Shown: positions 38,010 through 46,969 of the stretch, in pieces
Numbering within the stretch: position 1 is the first letter of the stretch
Layout: every line of letters begins with the position of its first letter
Source: Clostridiales bacterium UBA1390
Lineage (GTDB): Bacteria > Bacillota > Clostridia > Lachnospirales > Bianqueaceae
Direction of reading: 5' to 3'
Length of the DNA stretch: 64,000 nt
Assembly (NCBI GenBank): GCA_002305315.1
Contig: DBQQ01000038.1
Coordinates: forward strand, 1 to 64,000
Notes under the pieces: generated by a model
The model's input: the letters and a program-made list of their open reading frames with translations, nothing else
Told to the model about the DNA's origin: nothing
The model's database searches: none
Program-made: the position numbers and the translations under genes

Positions 38010-38576
38010 ATGGCAGATGTAGTTTCCGCAAGTGAGTTTCGGAATGGTTTGACGATCGAGTTTGAAGGCGATGTATATACCGTTGTCGAATTCCAGCATG
38101 TAAAGCCTGGTAAGGGTGCGGCGTTTGTCCGTACTACGCTGAAGAGCGTAACAGGCGGTGGTGTGATCGAGCGTACCTTCCGTCCGACGGAAAAGGTAGA
38201 CCGTGCGATCATCGAGCGTAAGGATATGGAGTATTTGTATAATGACGGCGTGCTCTATTATTTCATGGATCCTGATACGTATGAGCAGATTGGATTGAAT
38301 GAGGAGCAGCTGGGAGACGCCTTGAAGTTTGTTAAGGAGAACGAAAAGGTGAAGATCATGTCTCACAATGGCAATATCTTTGGTATTGAGCCGCCTCAGT
38401 TTGTGGAACTGGAAGTTACGCATACGGAGCCGGGTGCGAAGGGTAACACCGCGACCAACGTATTGAAGCCTGCGGAAGTGGAGACGGGAGCAACAGTACA
38501 GGTTCCCTTGTTCATCAATATTGGAGATAAGATCAAGATCGATACGCGTTCAGGAGAGTATCTGAGCCGCGCATAA
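38010..38576 (+). CDS. efp: elongation factor P
   Basis: EF-P relieves ribosome stalling at polyproline stretches. The 188-residue protein has the three beta-barrel domains of the family. The modification loop reads [10 protein letters not shown], with the lysine at the tip near residue 32. No EpmA/YfcM genes lie nearby, so any modification is unknown. TAGGAGG precedes ATG 38010, and a strong terminator follows, so efp is probably monocistronic. Confidence 0.97.
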   Translation: MADVVSASEFRNGLTIEFEGDVYTVVEFQHVKPGKGAAFVRTTLKSVTGGGVIERTFRPTEKVDRAIIERKDMEYLYNDGVLYYFMDPDTYEQIGLNEEQLGDALKFVKENEKVKIMSHNGNIFGIEPPQFVELEVTHTEPGAKGNTATNVLKPAEVETGATVQVPLFINIGDKIKIDTRSGEYLSRA

Positions 38577-38590
38577 TCAAACTGTCAGAA

Positions 38591-38628
38591 AGACCGTTGC
38601 ATGCAAAGGTATGCAGCGGTCTTTTTTT
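38591..38628 (+). terminator. Rho-independent terminator after efp
   Basis: A 12-bp stem AGACCGTTGCAT / ATGCAGCGGTCT (one G-T pair) followed by seven T residues. Confidence 0.95.
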
Positions 38629-38652
38629 GCGTTCTTTTTTAGAAGAGAGGGA

Positions 38653-38660
38653 CATACTTA
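38653..38660 (+). promoter_or_regulatory. candidate SigE -10 before spoIIIAA
   Basis: CATACTTA, 33 bp before the spoIIIAA start, resembles the SigE -10 (CATACAnT). No matching -35 is evident. The operon is SigE-controlled in Bacillus subtilis, which is why this is listed. Confidence 0.25.
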
Positions 38661-38692
38661 TGGGATAGGACAGGGGTTAGGAGGGAGAGTGT

Positions 38693-39700
38693 ATGCAGGA
38701 GGCCTGGGATCTGCTTGCGAAGGCATTTCAGCTTGATTTGGAGCGGCTGCAGCGGGAGTGGAGACGGGATGCGACGGAGATACGCATGGGAATAGGGCGT
38801 CCCATACGAGTCCGAAAAGGGGGCGCAGAAGGGTTTTTGATGCAGAATGGTCATGTGGATACGAACGGACGGGGCGCGTACTTTAGACCGGATCAGACCT
38901 GGTTGGAAAAGGGACTGGATCGACTGGTTCATTATTCCCTCTATGCGTATGAGGGACAGATGGGACAGGGATTTTTGACGGTGGAAGGAGGACATCGAAT
39001 CGGCGTGTGTGGGCGTGCGGTGGTGGAGAACGGTGTTATCAGAACATTGACGGACATCTCTGCCTTAGTGATGCGAATGGCGCACGAGGTGAAGGGGTGC
39101 TCGGAAGCGGTTTTTCCTTACATAAGAAAGGGACGACGAGTCTGCCATACGCTGATTCTGTCACCGCCCGGTGTGGGAAAGACTACGATGCTGCGGGATC
39201 TCTTGCGCCGATGCTCGGATGAGCTGATGCTGCAGGTGGGAATCGTAGACGAACGCTCAGAGATTGCGGCCTGCAGGAAAGGGATTCCGCAGATGGATGT
39301 GGGACTGCGAACCGAAGTGCTGGATGGAGCGCCGAAGACAGCAGGGATTCGGATGCTGTTAAGAAGTGTGGCTCCGGAGGTGATTGGTGTGGATGAGATC
39401 GGAAGCAGGGCGGAGGCGGACGCACTGGGAGAAATGATGCGATGCGGAGTGCAGGTACTCTGTACGGCACACGCCGCTTCTGTGGAGGAGGCGTTGGGAC
39501 GCGAAGAAATCGAGAGCCTGTATCGTCGCGGTATGATAGAACGAATGGTTGTCTTAGCGGATGAGCCGGGAAGAGGCAGGGTCAGAGAGATCCGAGATGG
39601 GAAGGGGCGATGCTTGTATGCTGCTGTGGCGGATTCTGGCAGGGGCACTGCTGACTTCGGCAGGCTGGATGGCGGGACAACATGCTGCGGGACGGTTTGA
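38693..39700 (+). CDS. spoIIIAA: stage III sporulation protein AA (ATPase)
   Basis: SpoIIIAA is the secretion-type ATPase of the SpoIIIA-SpoIIQ channel between mother cell and forespore. The 335 residues have the P-loop PPGVGKTTMLRD near residue 160, a Walker B-like VIGVDEIGS and the AAA-like fold related to type II/IV secretion ATPases. AGGAGGGAGAG precedes ATG 38693. The last 80 bases overlap spoIIIAB, and the C-terminus is somewhat long, probably variable. Confidence 0.95.
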   Translation: MQEAWDLLAKAFQLDLERLQREWRRDATEIRMGIGRPIRVRKGGAEGFLMQNGHVDTNGRGAYFRPDQTWLEKGLDRLVHYSLYAYEGQMGQGFLTVEGGHRIGVCGRAVVENGVIRTLTDISALVMRMAHEVKGCSEAVFPYIRKGRRVCHTLILSPPGVGKTTMLRDLLRRCSDELMLQVGIVDERSEIAACRKGIPQMDVGLRTEVLDGAPKTAGIRMLLRSVAPEVIGVDEIGSRAEADALGEMMRCGVQVLCTAHAASVEEALGREEIESLYRRGMIERMVVLADEPGRGRVREIRDGKGRCLYAAVADSGRGTADFGRLDGGTTCCGTV

Positions 39701-40115
39701 CATTCATCTGGAAATGTTACAAGCACTGCAGGAGATTCGCCTGCGGCTGGAAGAAGGGCTTCGGAGAAATGAGGAATTGCCGACAACGCTCATGAGGATG
39801 CATCAGAACCCGCTGGGAACGGTTATGGCAGATGCCGGCAGACAGATGGAGAAAGAGGAACCCACGGCGGAATTCTGGTTTCTGATTTTTAGGAATCTTT
39901 CCGGATTGGACGAGGAGGACAAGAGCAGAATCAGCGGCTTTCTGGCAGAGTATGCGAAGGGCGGCCGTTTGTTGCGGGCGGCGGAGCTGACGGAGATGGG
40001 GCATTACCTGGACAGAAAGGTGAAACGGGTACAGGAAGAAAAAAGTGGATGTGGCAGATTATATCGGAATCTGGGTGTTATGTTAGGGCTTGCAGCTGCG
40101 ATTATGCTGATATAG
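39618..40115 (+). CDS. spoIIIAB: stage III sporulation protein AB
   Basis: SpoIIIAB resembles the inner-membrane GspF-type platform component of secretion systems. ATG 39618 (MLLWRILAGALL) gives 165 residues, the family length, with membrane helices at both ends. The start lies inside spoIIIAA, with AAGGGG 10 bases upstream. An earlier in-frame ATG (39561) would prepend non-family sequence. Confidence 0.93.
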   Translation: MLLWRILAGALLTSAGWMAGQHAAGRFDIHLEMLQALQEIRLRLEEGLRRNEELPTTLMRMHQNPLGTVMADAGRQMEKEEPTAEFWFLIFRNLSGLDEEDKSRISGFLAEYAKGGRLLRAAELTEMGHYLDRKVKRVQEEKSGCGRLYRNLGVMLGLAAAIMLI

Positions 40116-40148
40116 GACCATGACGAAGAGATAAAAAAGGAGGAGCCC

Positions 40149-40343
40149 ATGGATGTATCGATTATTTTCAGGATCGCGGCGGTAGGAATCATTGTTGCGG
40201 TATTGAACCAGGTATTGAGCCGAGCCGGGCGGGACGAACAGGCGATGATGACAACACTGGCCGGGCTTGTCGTGGTACTGTTTTGGATTGTACAGTATAT
40301 TGGAGACCTGTTTGAGATGATCCAGAATATGTTTGGACTATAG
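40149..40343 (+). CDS. spoIIIAC: stage III sporulation protein AC
   Basis: A 64-residue membrane protein with two hydrophobic helices (IIFRIAAVGIIVAVL and TLAGLVVVLFWIVQYI), matching SpoIIIAC exactly in size and order. AAGGAGGAGC precedes ATG 40149. A component of the mother-cell SpoIIIA channel. Confidence 0.95.
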   Translation: MDVSIIFRIAAVGIIVAVLNQVLSRAGRDEQAMMTTLAGLVVVLFWIVQYIGDLFEMIQNMFGL

Positions 40344-40355
40344 TGGAGAAAGACT

Positions 40356-40742
40356 ATGGATATTGTGAAAATCATTGCGCTTTCGCTGGCGGGTGTGATG
40401 TTGGCGGCGGTACTCAGACAGCACAGTCCGGAGTATGGGATCTATGCGGCGCTGGCAGCGGGAATCCTGATCCTGCTCTATATCAGCGGCTATCTGCAGG
40501 AGGCGATTCGGTTTCTCCATTCTATGGCCGAAAGAACGGGGCTGGGAGCCGGCTCTATCGGGATTCTTCTGAAGGTCATGGGAATCGCCTATCTGACGGA
40601 GTTTTCCGCACAGCTCTGCAAGGATGCGGGATATGGCGCGATCGCCATGAAGGTGGAATTGGCGGGGAAGCTTATGATACTGGTGACGGCACTGCCTGTC
40701 TTCCAGTCGTTAGCAGACCTGATCCTGTCTTTGCTCGAATGA
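40356..40742 (+). CDS. spoIIIAD: stage III sporulation protein AD
   Basis: A 128-residue membrane protein with three or four helices, with the SpoIIIAC/AD family signature toward the C-terminus (YLTEFSAQLCKDAGYGAIA). Its stop overlaps the spoIIIAE start (ATGA). Integral part of the SpoIIIA complex. Confidence 0.95.
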   Translation: MDIVKIIALSLAGVMLAAVLRQHSPEYGIYAALAAGILILLYISGYLQEAIRFLHSMAERTGLGAGSIGILLKVMGIAYLTEFSAQLCKDAGYGAIAMKVELAGKLMILVTALPVFQSLADLILSLLE

Positions 40743-41869
40743 AAAAATGGCTGTGGATCTGGATGGTGTGGTGCCTCTGTATGTTGCCGGTACAGGCACA
40801 GGAGACGGAGATCGACTGGACGGATTATGATTTTTCACCCATAGAAGAAGAACTGAAGACGCTCCAGCAGGACCCGCAGTTCTATGAAGGAGGCTTGCAG
40901 TTTGACGACTTCCTGGATCTTCTGGGGCAGATTCTGGAGGGAGAGATTCAACTCGGATTTGAGGATGTGCTGGATGGACTGCTGAATCAGATCCTGGGAG
41001 AATGGAAGGCAGAATGGCAGTTGATGCTGGAACTGGCAGCGCTGATGGTATGCAGTGGTGTGCTGAAGAATTTAAACGTGTCTTTTGGCGGTTCACAGGT
41101 GGAACAGATTGCGTTCTATGTGGTATTTGGCGCCGCAGTCACGCTGCTGTTTCAGAGCTTCCTCATTACGTATCAGGTTGCGCAGAATGCGGGAGAAAAC
41201 ATCACCCATACACTGTTGGGATTATTGCCGGTTCTCGCGGGGGTTCAGGCAGCATCCGGAGGACAGGTATCTGCCACACTAGGTTCTGGCTTTCTGATTG
41301 GCAGCGTGAATCTGGCGTCATTTCTGGTACAGACTGTGTTTTTGAATGGGATTCTTCTGTTTGTCACGCTGTCTACCGTGAACCAGTTGACCGGGCAGAA
41401 TATGATGAAAAAAATCATGGGACTGGCTAAGGTGCTGATTCAAAAAGGGATCAAAGGCGTCAGCGGGATTTTTCTGTTTCTGATCGGACTGCAGGGAATT
41501 GTCGCGCCGGCAGCGGATAGTCTTGTGCGAAAGACCATGATATCGGCGGCTGGTGCAGTGCCCGTGGTGGGAGGTGCCATTGGCGGCGCCGTAGAGACCA
41601 TATTTGCCGGAGCCTCACTGGTGGGGCATTGTGTGGGCGGTGCGGGTATGGTGATTCTGATGTGCATCTGTCTGGTACCCTTAGGAAAGCTGGTGGCGAT
41701 ATGGCTTCTCTATAAAGTCACCTCTGCGCTACTATCTCCGATCGCGGATGCGAAGATGACAGAACTGCTGGAAGGTATGGCCGATGGCACGGGCATGCTG
41801 ATGGGCGTTCTGCTGGTACTGATCGGCATGGTTGTCTGTGGCGTAGGGATTTTCCTACGGAGCATATAG
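40739..41869 (+). CDS. spoIIIAE: stage III sporulation protein AE
   Basis: 376 residues with a signal peptide (MKKWLWIWMVWCLCMLPVQAQ) and eight or so membrane segments in the second two thirds. This is the polytopic core of the SpoIIIA channel. ATG 40739 overlaps the spoIIIAD stop; the frame is open further upstream but that part is the shadow of spoIIIAD. Glycine-rich GAVPVVGGAIGGAVE is typical. Confidence 0.94.
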   Translation: MKKWLWIWMVWCLCMLPVQAQETEIDWTDYDFSPIEEELKTLQQDPQFYEGGLQFDDFLDLLGQILEGEIQLGFEDVLDGLLNQILGEWKAEWQLMLELAALMVCSGVLKNLNVSFGGSQVEQIAFYVVFGAAVTLLFQSFLITYQVAQNAGENITHTLLGLLPVLAGVQAASGGQVSATLGSGFLIGSVNLASFLVQTVFLNGILLFVTLSTVNQLTGQNMMKKIMGLAKVLIQKGIKGVSGIFLFLIGLQGIVAPAADSLVRKTMISAAGAVPVVGGAIGGAVETIFAGASLVGHCVGGAGMVILMCICLVPLGKLVAIWLLYKVTSALLSPIADAKMTELLEGMADGTGMLMGVLLVLIGMVVCGVGIFLRSI

Positions 41870-41883
41870 AAAGGAGAGGTCAG

Positions 41884-42381
41884 ATGAAAGAATGGATCGG
41901 GAGTATCATCCTATTTGCGATTTTTGCCGGGATCTTTGAAGCCGTTTTACCGCAGGATGGCATCAAAAAATACGTTCGGCTGATACTGGGCATATTCCTC
42001 ATTGTGATTGTACTGGAACCCTGGATCGGGGCAGACTGGGAAGTCTCGCTGTCTGCGATGGGCGAAACGTCGGTTTCCGAGGTGGAGACAGTGCCGGTCA
42101 TGGAAGCTATCACCGAGCAATATGATTACTATATAACGGAAGCGCTGCGAGATCGTGTGGAGGGAGAAGGTATCTACATAGAAGAAGCCCACTGTATTTT
42201 GTCAGAGGAAGGAAGACTGCAGACGGTGAGCGTAGTATGTGTTCCAGAATCAGAAGACTGGGTGGTACTTACACTGGATCTGGGGCAGCAAAGAGAGGAG
42301 ATCGACCAGAGACTCTCAGAACTTACAGAACGTTTTGAAGACATGCTGCAGGCGGATGTTGTGATAGAATGGAGAACTTGA
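41884..42381 (+). CDS. spoIIIAF: stage III sporulation protein AF
   Basis: 165 residues with two N-terminal membrane helices (about 5-22 and 35-50) and a soluble C-terminal domain. It is related to secretion-system periplasmic ring components. AGGAGAGGTC precedes ATG 41884, and it ends one base before spoIIIAG. Confidence 0.92.
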   Translation: MKEWIGSIILFAIFAGIFEAVLPQDGIKKYVRLILGIFLIVIVLEPWIGADWEVSLSAMGETSVSEVETVPVMEAITEQYDYYITEALRDRVEGEGIYIEEAHCILSEEGRLQTVSVVCVPESEDWVVLTLDLGQQREEIDQRLSELTERFEDMLQADVVIEWRT

Positions 42382-42382
42382 G

Positions 42383-42958
42383 ATGGGATTCGACTGGAAA
42401 AAATGGTTTAGAAAGGAAAAGGATGGACAGAAAAAGGATTGGTTTAGCATTTTCTTCCCTATTATGCTCATCTGTGCAGTCATAATTTTGATGATGACGA
42501 ATACCAATAGGAATATACCGGATACGGCAGAGAGTGAATCCTCTGAGCAGGAGGTCAGATCGCAGGACCAGGACGCCTACGCGGCCATGCTGGAAGAGAA
42601 ACTGGCAGATGCTTTTTCCAGAATGGCCGGTGTGGGAGAGGTACGGGTCTATGTGACTTTGGCAGGCAGCGGAGAGGAAACTGTGCTGAAGGATGAAGGC
42701 AGAACAGCAGAGAATGTCCAGGAGGAAGACAGTGGGGCGATCAGGTCTTCGGAACGAACAGAGGAAGAGGAAACCACCGTAACGGATTCGGAGGGAAATC
42801 CTTATGTAGTCAGCGCTACCTATCCAAAGGTACAGGGAATCCTGATCGTAGCCCAAGGCGCGGAATCCGCGGTTGTTCGGGAACAGCTCATGCAGGCTGC
42901 TTCCACGTTGCTGGGACTGTCCTATCAAGAGATCCAGGTAGCAACATATCAGTCATAG
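42383..42958 (+). CDS. spoIIIAG: stage III sporulation protein AG
   Basis: 191 residues with one membrane helix (about 22-40) and an extracytoplasmic ring-building domain (MAGVGEVRVYVTLAGSGEE, VVREQLMQAASTLLG). SpoIIIAG forms a large ring in the intermembrane space. Translation is coupled to spoIIIAF. Confidence 0.93.
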   Translation: MGFDWKKWFRKEKDGQKKDWFSIFFPIMLICAVIILMMTNTNRNIPDTAESESSEQEVRSQDQDAYAAMLEEKLADAFSRMAGVGEVRVYVTLAGSGEETVLKDEGRTAENVQEEDSGAIRSSERTEEEETTVTDSEGNPYVVSATYPKVQGILIVAQGAESAVVREQLMQAASTLLGLSYQEIQVATYQS

Positions 42959-42970
42959 GAGGGTAATTCC

Positions 42971-43738
42971 ATGAGTCGGTTCAGAAAAAATCAGGCAGTG
43001 ATCGTAGCGCTGGTTCTAATGGTAGTCGTAGCCGGGTACCTGAATTTTAACAGTCAAACGGCTTCTGCCACGGATCCTAACCAACAGGCGGCGGAAGATT
43101 CATCCGAGGGACAGTTCTTGGCGGATGGCTTTGAGGAAGGGACGCTGCTTCCGGTAGGAGAAACGAGCACGGTATCGGAAGAGGCAAATGCAGGTACAGA
43201 AGAAAGCCAGATTGCCGAGGAATCTGATGGCGAGCAGGCGACGGCGGCAGAGGCGGAAGCGCAAACCGGGGAAGAGAGCGCAGTGCCGGAGGAGACCGGA
43301 GACGATCTGCCGGGCAGCGCGGTATTGGTGGACAGTGATGCGGTCATCCCTGAATATTTTGCGGAAGCTAAGGTAGAGCGGGAGAATGCCCGTGCGAAGA
43401 GCCAGGATATTTTATATGATTTGATGGCCAGTGCGGATACGCCGGAATCGGAGAAGTCCCTGGCGGCCCAAGAGATCATCGCGCTTCAGAAACGAGTAGA
43501 AAACGAAGCTGCGGCAGAGGCGATGATCAAAGCCAAAGGATTCAATGAAGTCTTTGTGCGGATCTATGATGAAAGCGTGGATGTGATTGTGGATCGGGAA
43601 GAGATCAGCCAGCAGGAAGCGGCGCAGATTCAGGATATTATCACGCGGATTACGGGAGCGGAGGCTTCGGATATTCGCATTAGTCTGCTGAAGGTAGCCA
43701 GCGAGGGAAGCTCCCAGGAGGAGAGTTCCGGAAATTAA
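42971..43738 (+). CDS. spoIIIAH: stage III sporulation protein AH
   Basis: SpoIIIAH binds SpoIIQ from the forespore to form the feeding channel. 255 residues: a membrane helix (about 10-27), a long Glu/Ala-rich disordered region (30-120) and the C-terminal YscJ-like ring domain (NARAKSQDILYDLMA ... FNEVFVRIYDESVDVIV). Last gene of the operon. Confidence 0.94.
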   Translation: MSRFRKNQAVIVALVLMVVVAGYLNFNSQTASATDPNQQAAEDSSEGQFLADGFEEGTLLPVGETSTVSEEANAGTEESQIAEESDGEQATAAEAEAQTGEESAVPEETGDDLPGSAVLVDSDAVIPEYFAEAKVERENARAKSQDILYDLMASADTPESEKSLAAQEIIALQKRVENEAAAEAMIKAKGFNEVFVRIYDESVDVIVDREEISQQEAAQIQDIITRITGAEASDIRISLLKVASEGSSQEESSGN

Positions 43739-43746
43739 ATTTTGGG

Positions 43747-43775
43747 TTTACTTTTATAGGAAAAACGTATATAAT
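43747..43775 (+). promoter_or_regulatory. SigA promoter of the Asp23-nusB operon
   Basis: TTTACT at 43747-43752, a 17-bp spacer and TATAAT at 43770-43775. Confidence 0.8.
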
Positions 43776-43792
43776 AACAGATAGGAGCACCC

Positions 43793-43820
43793 ACGGACCG
43801 GATACAAGCTTCCGGTCCGT
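43793..43820 (+). other. leader hairpin upstream of the Asp23-like gene
   Basis: A perfect 10-bp stem ACGGACCGGA / TCCGGTCCGT with an 8-nt loop, about 12 nt after the predicted start of transcription. No T run follows, so a stability or attenuation role in the leader is more likely than termination. Confidence 0.65.
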
Positions 43821-43841
43821 AATCTATATAGATGGAGGTAC

Positions 43842-44210
43842 ATGGAGATGGAAGAGGAACGCAAGATCAGCGTGATTACAGATCAGCAGACGGGTAAAGT
43901 CAAGATCGCAGACGAGGTCGTAGCGGTGATTGCCGATCTGGCCATCAGTGATGTAAAGGGGATTCTGACGCTGGGCGGCCGGAAGGGAAAGCGCAGTTAT
44001 GGCAAAGGAATCGGTGTGCGGATTGATGGAAACGATGTCTATTGTGATGTGGCCCTGGTGCTGAAGCAAGGTTTTAAAGTAAAACAGGTGGCTCTCCCGG
44101 TACAGCAGAAGATTAAGGCCAGCATAGAGAACATGCTGGAGATGAACGTCAAGGAGGTCAATGTCTGTATCGTGGGGATTCAGAAAGAGAAGTCCGCCCA
44201 GACGGAATAA
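43842..44210 (+). CDS. Asp23/Gls24-family envelope stress protein
   Basis: A 122-residue protein of the DUF322/Asp23 family (VVAVIADLAISDVKGILTLGG ... VALVLKQGFKVKQVALPVQQ). Family members lie at the membrane and are linked to envelope stress. It precedes nusB in many Clostridia. GGAGG lies before ATG 43842; a second ATG two codons later is possible. Confidence 0.93.
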   Translation: MEMEEERKISVITDQQTGKVKIADEVVAVIADLAISDVKGILTLGGRKGKRSYGKGIGVRIDGNDVYCDVALVLKQGFKVKQVALPVQQKIKASIENMLEMNVKEVNVCIVGIQKEKSAQTE

Positions 44211-44241
44211 TCGGCATTACGGAAGAGAGGAACAAGACTGT

Positions 44242-44658
44242 ATGAGTAGAAAGACAGCGCGGGAGCATGCGTTTCGCATTCTGTTTTCCGCGCAGTTTCA
44301 GGAGGAAAACGCACAGGTACTGGTAGAACGGTATTTACAGAGTCAGGATATGTCCTTAGAAGAAAAGGATGAGCAGTTCATCCAAAGAGAGATCGAAGGT
44401 GCCATCAGGGAGCAGGATCATATTTATGCCAGGATCGGGGAGGCACTCAAGGAATGGAAGCTGAGCCGTCTGTATCAGGTGGATCGCGCGATCTTACAGA
44501 TCGCGGTTTATGAGATGCTCTATGAAGAAGAGATCCCAACAAGCGTCAGTATCAATGAGGCAGTGGAACTTGCGAAGAAATATAGTACGGAAGCCGCTCC
44601 GGCTTTTATAAATGGTGTATTAGGCACGATTGCAAAAGACGTGGAAGGAGAGGCGTAA
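44242..44658 (+). CDS. nusB: transcription antitermination factor NusB
   Basis: NusB binds boxA RNA with S10/NusE to promote rRNA antitermination. 138 residues, all-helical, with the family pattern SRKTAREHAFRILFSAQFQ and the conserved end VSINEAVELAKKYS, then FINGVLG. ATG 44242 is chosen over an upstream ATG at 44161 that lies inside the preceding gene. Confidence 0.95.
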   Translation: MSRKTAREHAFRILFSAQFQEENAQVLVERYLQSQDMSLEEKDEQFIQREIEGAIREQDHIYARIGEALKEWKLSRLYQVDRAILQIAVYEMLYEEEIPTSVSINEAVELAKKYSTEAAPAFINGVLGTIAKDVEGEA

Positions 44659-45873
44659 ATGGAACGGCCGATCTACCGGGTTTCGCAGATCAACGCCTAC
44701 GTAAAGCGTATGTTGACCCAGGATGTTCTCCTGACCAATCTGCAGCTTGGAGGAGAGATCAGTAATTTCAAGAGGCATTCCTCGGGCCATATGTATTTTG
44801 CGCTGAAGGATGAATTGGCGGCCATTTCGGCGGTCATGTTCGCCTCCGATGCCAAAACACTGCGCTTTTTTCCCAAGGAAGGGCAAAAGGTGATTGCCAG
44901 AGGTTCTATATCGCTTTATGAGAAGACGGGACAGTATCAGTTCTATGTACGGCATATGGAACCGGATGGGATCGGGGCGCTGTATCAGGCATATGAGGCA
45001 CTGAAACAGAAGCTGGAGGCAGAAGGGCTCTTCGATGCGAGCCGTAAGAAGAAGATTCCATCCTACCCCCGGACGGTAGCTATGGTCACATCGCCTACGG
45101 GCGCGGTGATCCAGGATATGACACAGATTGCAAGGCGGAGGCATCCGGGGATCCGCCTTATTCTCATACCAGTGATGGTGCAGGGAGAGGGCGCCGCAGA
45201 ATCGATCGTGCGAGGCCTGGCGCTGGCGGATCAGACAGAAGCGGATACGGTGATTGTGGGCCGAGGCGGTGGCTCCATTGAGGATCTATGGGCTTTTAAT
45301 GAAGAAAAGGTGGCTCGGGCGATTGCGGTCATGCAGCATCCGGTGATTTCTGCTGTCGGACACGAGACCGATTATACCATCGCAGATTTTGTCGCTGATT
45401 TGCGGGCGCCAACACCTTCGGCGGCTGCCGAACTTGCGATTCCGCAGGTGTCGGAGATCCTGGAGAGACTGGCATCGTATCAAAGTCGAGCTCAGAATGC
45501 TTTGAAACGTAGAATTGAAATAGAGCGCAGGACATTGGCACAGATCCTATCAAGAGGCATATACCGCAGACCCGGTCAAATGCTCATGCCGATGCGTCAG
45601 GAGCTGGACATGCTGGGAGAGCGCCTGACAGAGGCATGCGCTCAACGGATGAAGGAACGCCGGGAAGCGCTGACGCAGATGGGACTTCGCCTGACGTATT
45701 TGGATCCTGCGCATCCATTGCGGAGAGGCTATGCTTATATAACGGACGATCAGGGAAAGATTCTATCTTCCGTGAAAGCCGTGCAGACAGGGGATTGGAT
45801 CTGTGCGCATTTGGCGGACGGACAATTCGGGGCTCGAGTTGAGACCATAGGGGAGGATACCGATGGAAAATAA
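44659..45873 (+). CDS. xseA: exodeoxyribonuclease VII large subunit
   Basis: Exonuclease VII degrades single-stranded DNA from both ends. 404 residues: an N-terminal OB fold (GGEISNFKRHSSGHMYFALK) followed by the catalytic domain with VTSPTGAVIQDM and the GRGGGSIEDLWAFNEE and SAVGHETDYTIADFVAD motifs. It directly abuts nusB and overlaps xseB by 11 bases. Confidence 0.96.
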   Translation: MERPIYRVSQINAYVKRMLTQDVLLTNLQLGGEISNFKRHSSGHMYFALKDELAAISAVMFASDAKTLRFFPKEGQKVIARGSISLYEKTGQYQFYVRHMEPDGIGALYQAYEALKQKLEAEGLFDASRKKKIPSYPRTVAMVTSPTGAVIQDMTQIARRRHPGIRLILIPVMVQGEGAAESIVRGLALADQTEADTVIVGRGGGSIEDLWAFNEEKVARAIAVMQHPVISAVGHETDYTIADFVADLRAPTPSAAAELAIPQVSEILERLASYQSRAQNALKRRIEIERRTLAQILSRGIYRRPGQMLMPMRQELDMLGERLTEACAQRMKERREALTQMGLRLTYLDPAHPLRRGYAYITDDQGKILSSVKAVQTGDWICAHLADGQFGARVETIGEDTDGK

Positions 45874-46060
45874 ACAGACATTTGAGGAGGCCATGGAACA
45901 GTTGGCGCAGATTACAGATCGAATGGAAAGAGGAGATCTGCCATTAGCCGAGATGACCTCGTTATATAAAGAAGGGAAAAAGCTGTATCAGGACTGTCAG
46001 AAAATGTTGGATCTGACAGAGAAGGAACTTGTGGTGCTGAATGAAGGAGAAGGGCAATGA
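45863..46060 (+). CDS. xseB: exodeoxyribonuclease VII small subunit
   Basis: A 65-residue helical protein (FEEAMEQLAQITDRMERGDL and LYKEGKKLYQDCQKML) of standard XseB size. Several copies bind XseA. It overlaps xseA and ispA, which confirms operon structure. Confidence 0.95.
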   Translation: MENKQTFEEAMEQLAQITDRMERGDLPLAEMTSLYKEGKKLYQDCQKMLDLTEKELVVLNEGEGQ

Positions 46061-46959
46061 AACTCGAGGAATATCAGGTGTGGCAAGGAAAGATTCTGGA
46101 GGCGCGGTTGTCTGCGCGTGTTTCCCATAGAGGACAGTATGAGGCCCAGGTGTGGGAGGCCATGTCCTATAGCCTGCTGGCAGGCGGTAAGAGGATTCGT
46201 CCCCTGATGCTTCTCCTGGCGGCTGGCGCGGTGACGGGGGAGTGTGCGCAATCTGTCTTTGATCGTGTATATCCCTTTGCGGAGGCGCTGGAGATGATTC
46301 ATACCTACTCGCTGATTCATGATGATCTGCCGGCGATGGATAATGATGATTATCGCCGAGGACGGTTGACGAACCATAAAGTCTTTGGGGAAGCGATCGC
46401 GATTTTGGCGGGAGATGGCCTTTTGAATCTGGCATACGAGACGATCTTCGAGGCCCTGCTCACGGATCCGGCGCCAGGCAGACTCCTGGCGGCAAGAACG
46501 ATTGCCCAAGCAGCAGGGGCTCGCGGCATGGTAGCCGGACAGACGGCGGACATGCTGGCCGAGCAGCAGAAGGCAACGCCAGAACATTTGGATTTTATTG
46601 AAGAGAATAAGACAGGACAGCTGATGATGGCGGCGCTTCTGGCCGGCGCCCAGGCTGCGGGGGCACCGGAAGATGCGATCCTGTCCATGAGAAAAGCCGG
46701 CAGGGCTATGGGCAAGGCTTTTCAGATTCAGGATGATATTCTGGATGTGGAAGGGGACGCGGCGGAGCTGGGGAAACGGACAGGCAGCGACGCAGAGAAT
46801 GAGAAGGTCACGTTTGTAACAGTATATGGCATCCAGAAGGCCCGAGAGATGGTGGCAGAACTATCTGCAGATGCCGCAGAAGCGCTGAAAGACTTTCACA
46901 ATGAGTCGGGGGAGTTGTTGAGGGAGTGGATACAGGCGTTAATATACAGAAAAAAGTAA
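46057..46959 (+). CDS. ispA: (2E,6E)-farnesyl diphosphate synthase, polyprenyl synthetase
   Basis: Condenses isopentenyl diphosphate with allylic diphosphates. 300 residues with the first Asp-rich motif DDLPAMDNDD and the second DDILDVEGD, the chain-length region preceding them, and the GKRIRP substrate motif. Placed between xseB and dxs, the classical firmicute order. Confidence 0.95.
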   Translation: MKLEEYQVWQGKILEARLSARVSHRGQYEAQVWEAMSYSLLAGGKRIRPLMLLLAAGAVTGECAQSVFDRVYPFAEALEMIHTYSLIHDDLPAMDNDDYRRGRLTNHKVFGEAIAILAGDGLLNLAYETIFEALLTDPAPGRLLAARTIAQAAGARGMVAGQTADMLAEQQKATPEHLDFIEENKTGQLMMAALLAGAQAAGAPEDAILSMRKAGRAMGKAFQIQDDILDVEGDAAELGKRTGSDAENEKVTFVTVYGIQKAREMVAELSADAAEALKDFHNESGELLREWIQALIYRKK

Positions 46960-46969
46960 GGTGAGTAAA